A DNA stretch of 6,160 nucleotides, from the NCBI GenBank assembly GCA_963658405.1, contig CAVKQI010000118.1:1-6160 (forward strand), in the 5' to 3' direction. Origin of the DNA: CAG-791 sp963658405 (GTDB lineage: Bacteria > Bacillota > Clostridia > Lachnospirales > Lachnospiraceae). This document shows positions 5,953 to 6,160 of this stretch, one piece after another. Made by a program: the position numbers and the translations under genes. The notes below the pieces were generated by a model. That model had not been told where the DNA came from, made no database searches, and saw only the letters and a program-made list of their open reading frames with translations. Position 1 is the stretch's first letter; the number at the start of each line of letters is the position of its first letter.

Positions 5953-6037
5953 GTATCTATTTAGCCCCCATCTCGAATTTGCTTCGCAAATCCTCGATGT
6001 GGCTGGCCAGAGGTCCTTCGGACCTTGGCCGCCTGCC
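5953..6037 (-). repeat. Right copy of the 85-bp hairpin-rich inverted repeat
   Basis: This is the reverse complement of 1-85 with six differences. Four of them are two compensated base pairs of one hairpin (C-G to T-A and G-C to C-G). One changes the loop from GGA to GAA, and one lies in the closing helix. The homology ends sharply at 5953 on the cargo side. The sequence beyond, towards iclR, has no similarity to that beyond 85. Confidence 0.9.
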
Positions 6038-6091
6038 AATTTCAAACGTGAATTTGCCTGCAAGCAGTCAATTCACGTTGAAATATGGCAG
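6033..6091 (-). repeat. Long 20-bp hairpin arm of the cloverleaf
   Basis: CTGCCA (6033-6038) pairs with TGGCAG (6086-6091), TTTCAA (6040-6045) with TTGAAA (6078-6083), and CGTGAATT (6047-6054) with AATTCACG (6070-6077). Only A6039 opposite TA and a bulged A6046 interrupt it. The 15-nt loop (6055-6069) contains CTGCAAGCAG, which can fold back. Imperfect hairpins of this kind are common recognition sites of relaxases next to the nick site; whether the corresponding arm exists at the left copy cannot be seen here. Confidence 0.8.
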
Positions 6092-6131
6092 GTGCTAAAC
6101 AGATACAAAATAACAGAATCGAGGTGAATCC

Positions 6132-6160
6132 ATGGCTGCAACGAGGCTCATTGCCCTGCA
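6132..6160 (+). CDS. Start of a relaxase / mobilization nuclease gene (partial, runs off the window)
   Basis: GAGGTG (6121-6126) stands 5 nt before ATG, and the nine visible codons read MAATRLIAL. This is the usual opening of relaxase (mobilization nuclease) proteins encoded by conjugative and mobilizable elements of Clostridia, whose homologues continue with a histidine and a KGKT-type motif. A relaxase nicks oriT and carries the strand during transfer. Catalytic residues lie outside the window, so the call rests on nine residues plus the upstream hairpin array and strong promoter. Confidence 0.6.

Larger units (their letters stand above)
5953..6106 (-). other. 154-nt cloverleaf (candidate oriT or structured RNA) upstream of relaxase
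   Basis: The ends GTATCTATTTAGC (5953-5965) and GCTAAACAGATAC (6094-6106) close the structure: 12 of 13 positions pair, and the odd one is A-C on the + strand but G-T(U) on the - strand. Three arms lie inside. A 14-bp-scale hairpin centres on 5983-5985 and carries a GA/GA mismatch on the - strand. A hairpin at 6005-6030 has a single bulge. A long arm spans 6033-6091. On the - strand the first two loops are GAA closed by C-G; the sequence GCGAAGC is a known exceptionally stable DNA mini-hairpin. Wobbles and loops both favour the - strand as the folded one. Its place next to a relaxase start suggests an origin of transfer; a structured RNA or mRNA leader is the alternative. No known RNA family was recognised. 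Confidence 0.7.

Noticed and set aside
5953..6106. tRNA-like cloverleaf
   Set aside because: At 154 nt it is too large, and no T-loop, anticodon arm pattern or acceptor end is seen.
5924..6127. 67-codon + strand ORF across the cloverleaf
   Set aside because: It reads through hairpin sequence with no good ribosome site. Its codons are explained by the structured repeat.

Overview
The window looks like part of an integrative conjugative or mobilizable element from a gut-type Clostridia (Lachnospiraceae-like Firmicutes) chromosome. The pointers are strong AGGAG-type ribosome sites, sigma-A-like promoters, GC-richer genes separated by very A-rich spacers, and, at the right edge, the first nine codons of a gene starting MAATRLIAL. 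That start is characteristic of the relaxases of Clostridia conjugative elements. The species cannot be named from this sequence.

Layout. Positions 1-85 and 5953-6037 hold two inverted copies of one 85-bp structured repeat (79 of 85 positions identical). Between them lies an apparently self-contained metabolic cargo. A promoter at 165-193 leads into a + strand operon of three genes: a 654-residue FAD oxidoreductase of the fumarate reductase / AprA superfamily (243-2207), a 95-residue 2x[4Fe-4S] ferredoxin whose start overlaps its stop (2200-2487), and a sodium:solute symporter (2554-3996). An IclR-family regulator (4785-5594) is transcribed towards them from the - strand with its own promoter.

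The roughly 790-bp gap between the convergent units is not empty. It holds a T-poor, AAACAG-rich tract, a perfect 22-bp-stem terminator (4139-4192), a possible promoter, two small ORFs of 34 and 27 codons each with a strong ribosome site (4372-4476 and 4533-4616), and a second strong terminator (4658-4700). This looks like a discrete small-protein transcription unit.

The right end (5595-6131) carries the iclR promoter with candidate operators, a perfect-TATAAT promoter facing the relaxase, and a 154-nt cloverleaf (5953-6106) directly upstream of the relaxase start. Three of its four helices are also partly or wholly present in the left repeat copy. The nucleotide differences between copies preserve base pairing, and the hairpin loops are GNA triloops on one particular strand. 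This suggests a selected single-strand structure, either RNA or ssDNA at an origin of transfer.

Working model (inference): the symporter imports an organic substrate and cytosolic ferredoxin-linked flavoprotein reduces or oxidises it. IclR senses it or a derivative. The whole cassette travels as cargo of a conjugative element, bounded by the cloverleaf repeat. The substrate is not identifiable from the sequence.
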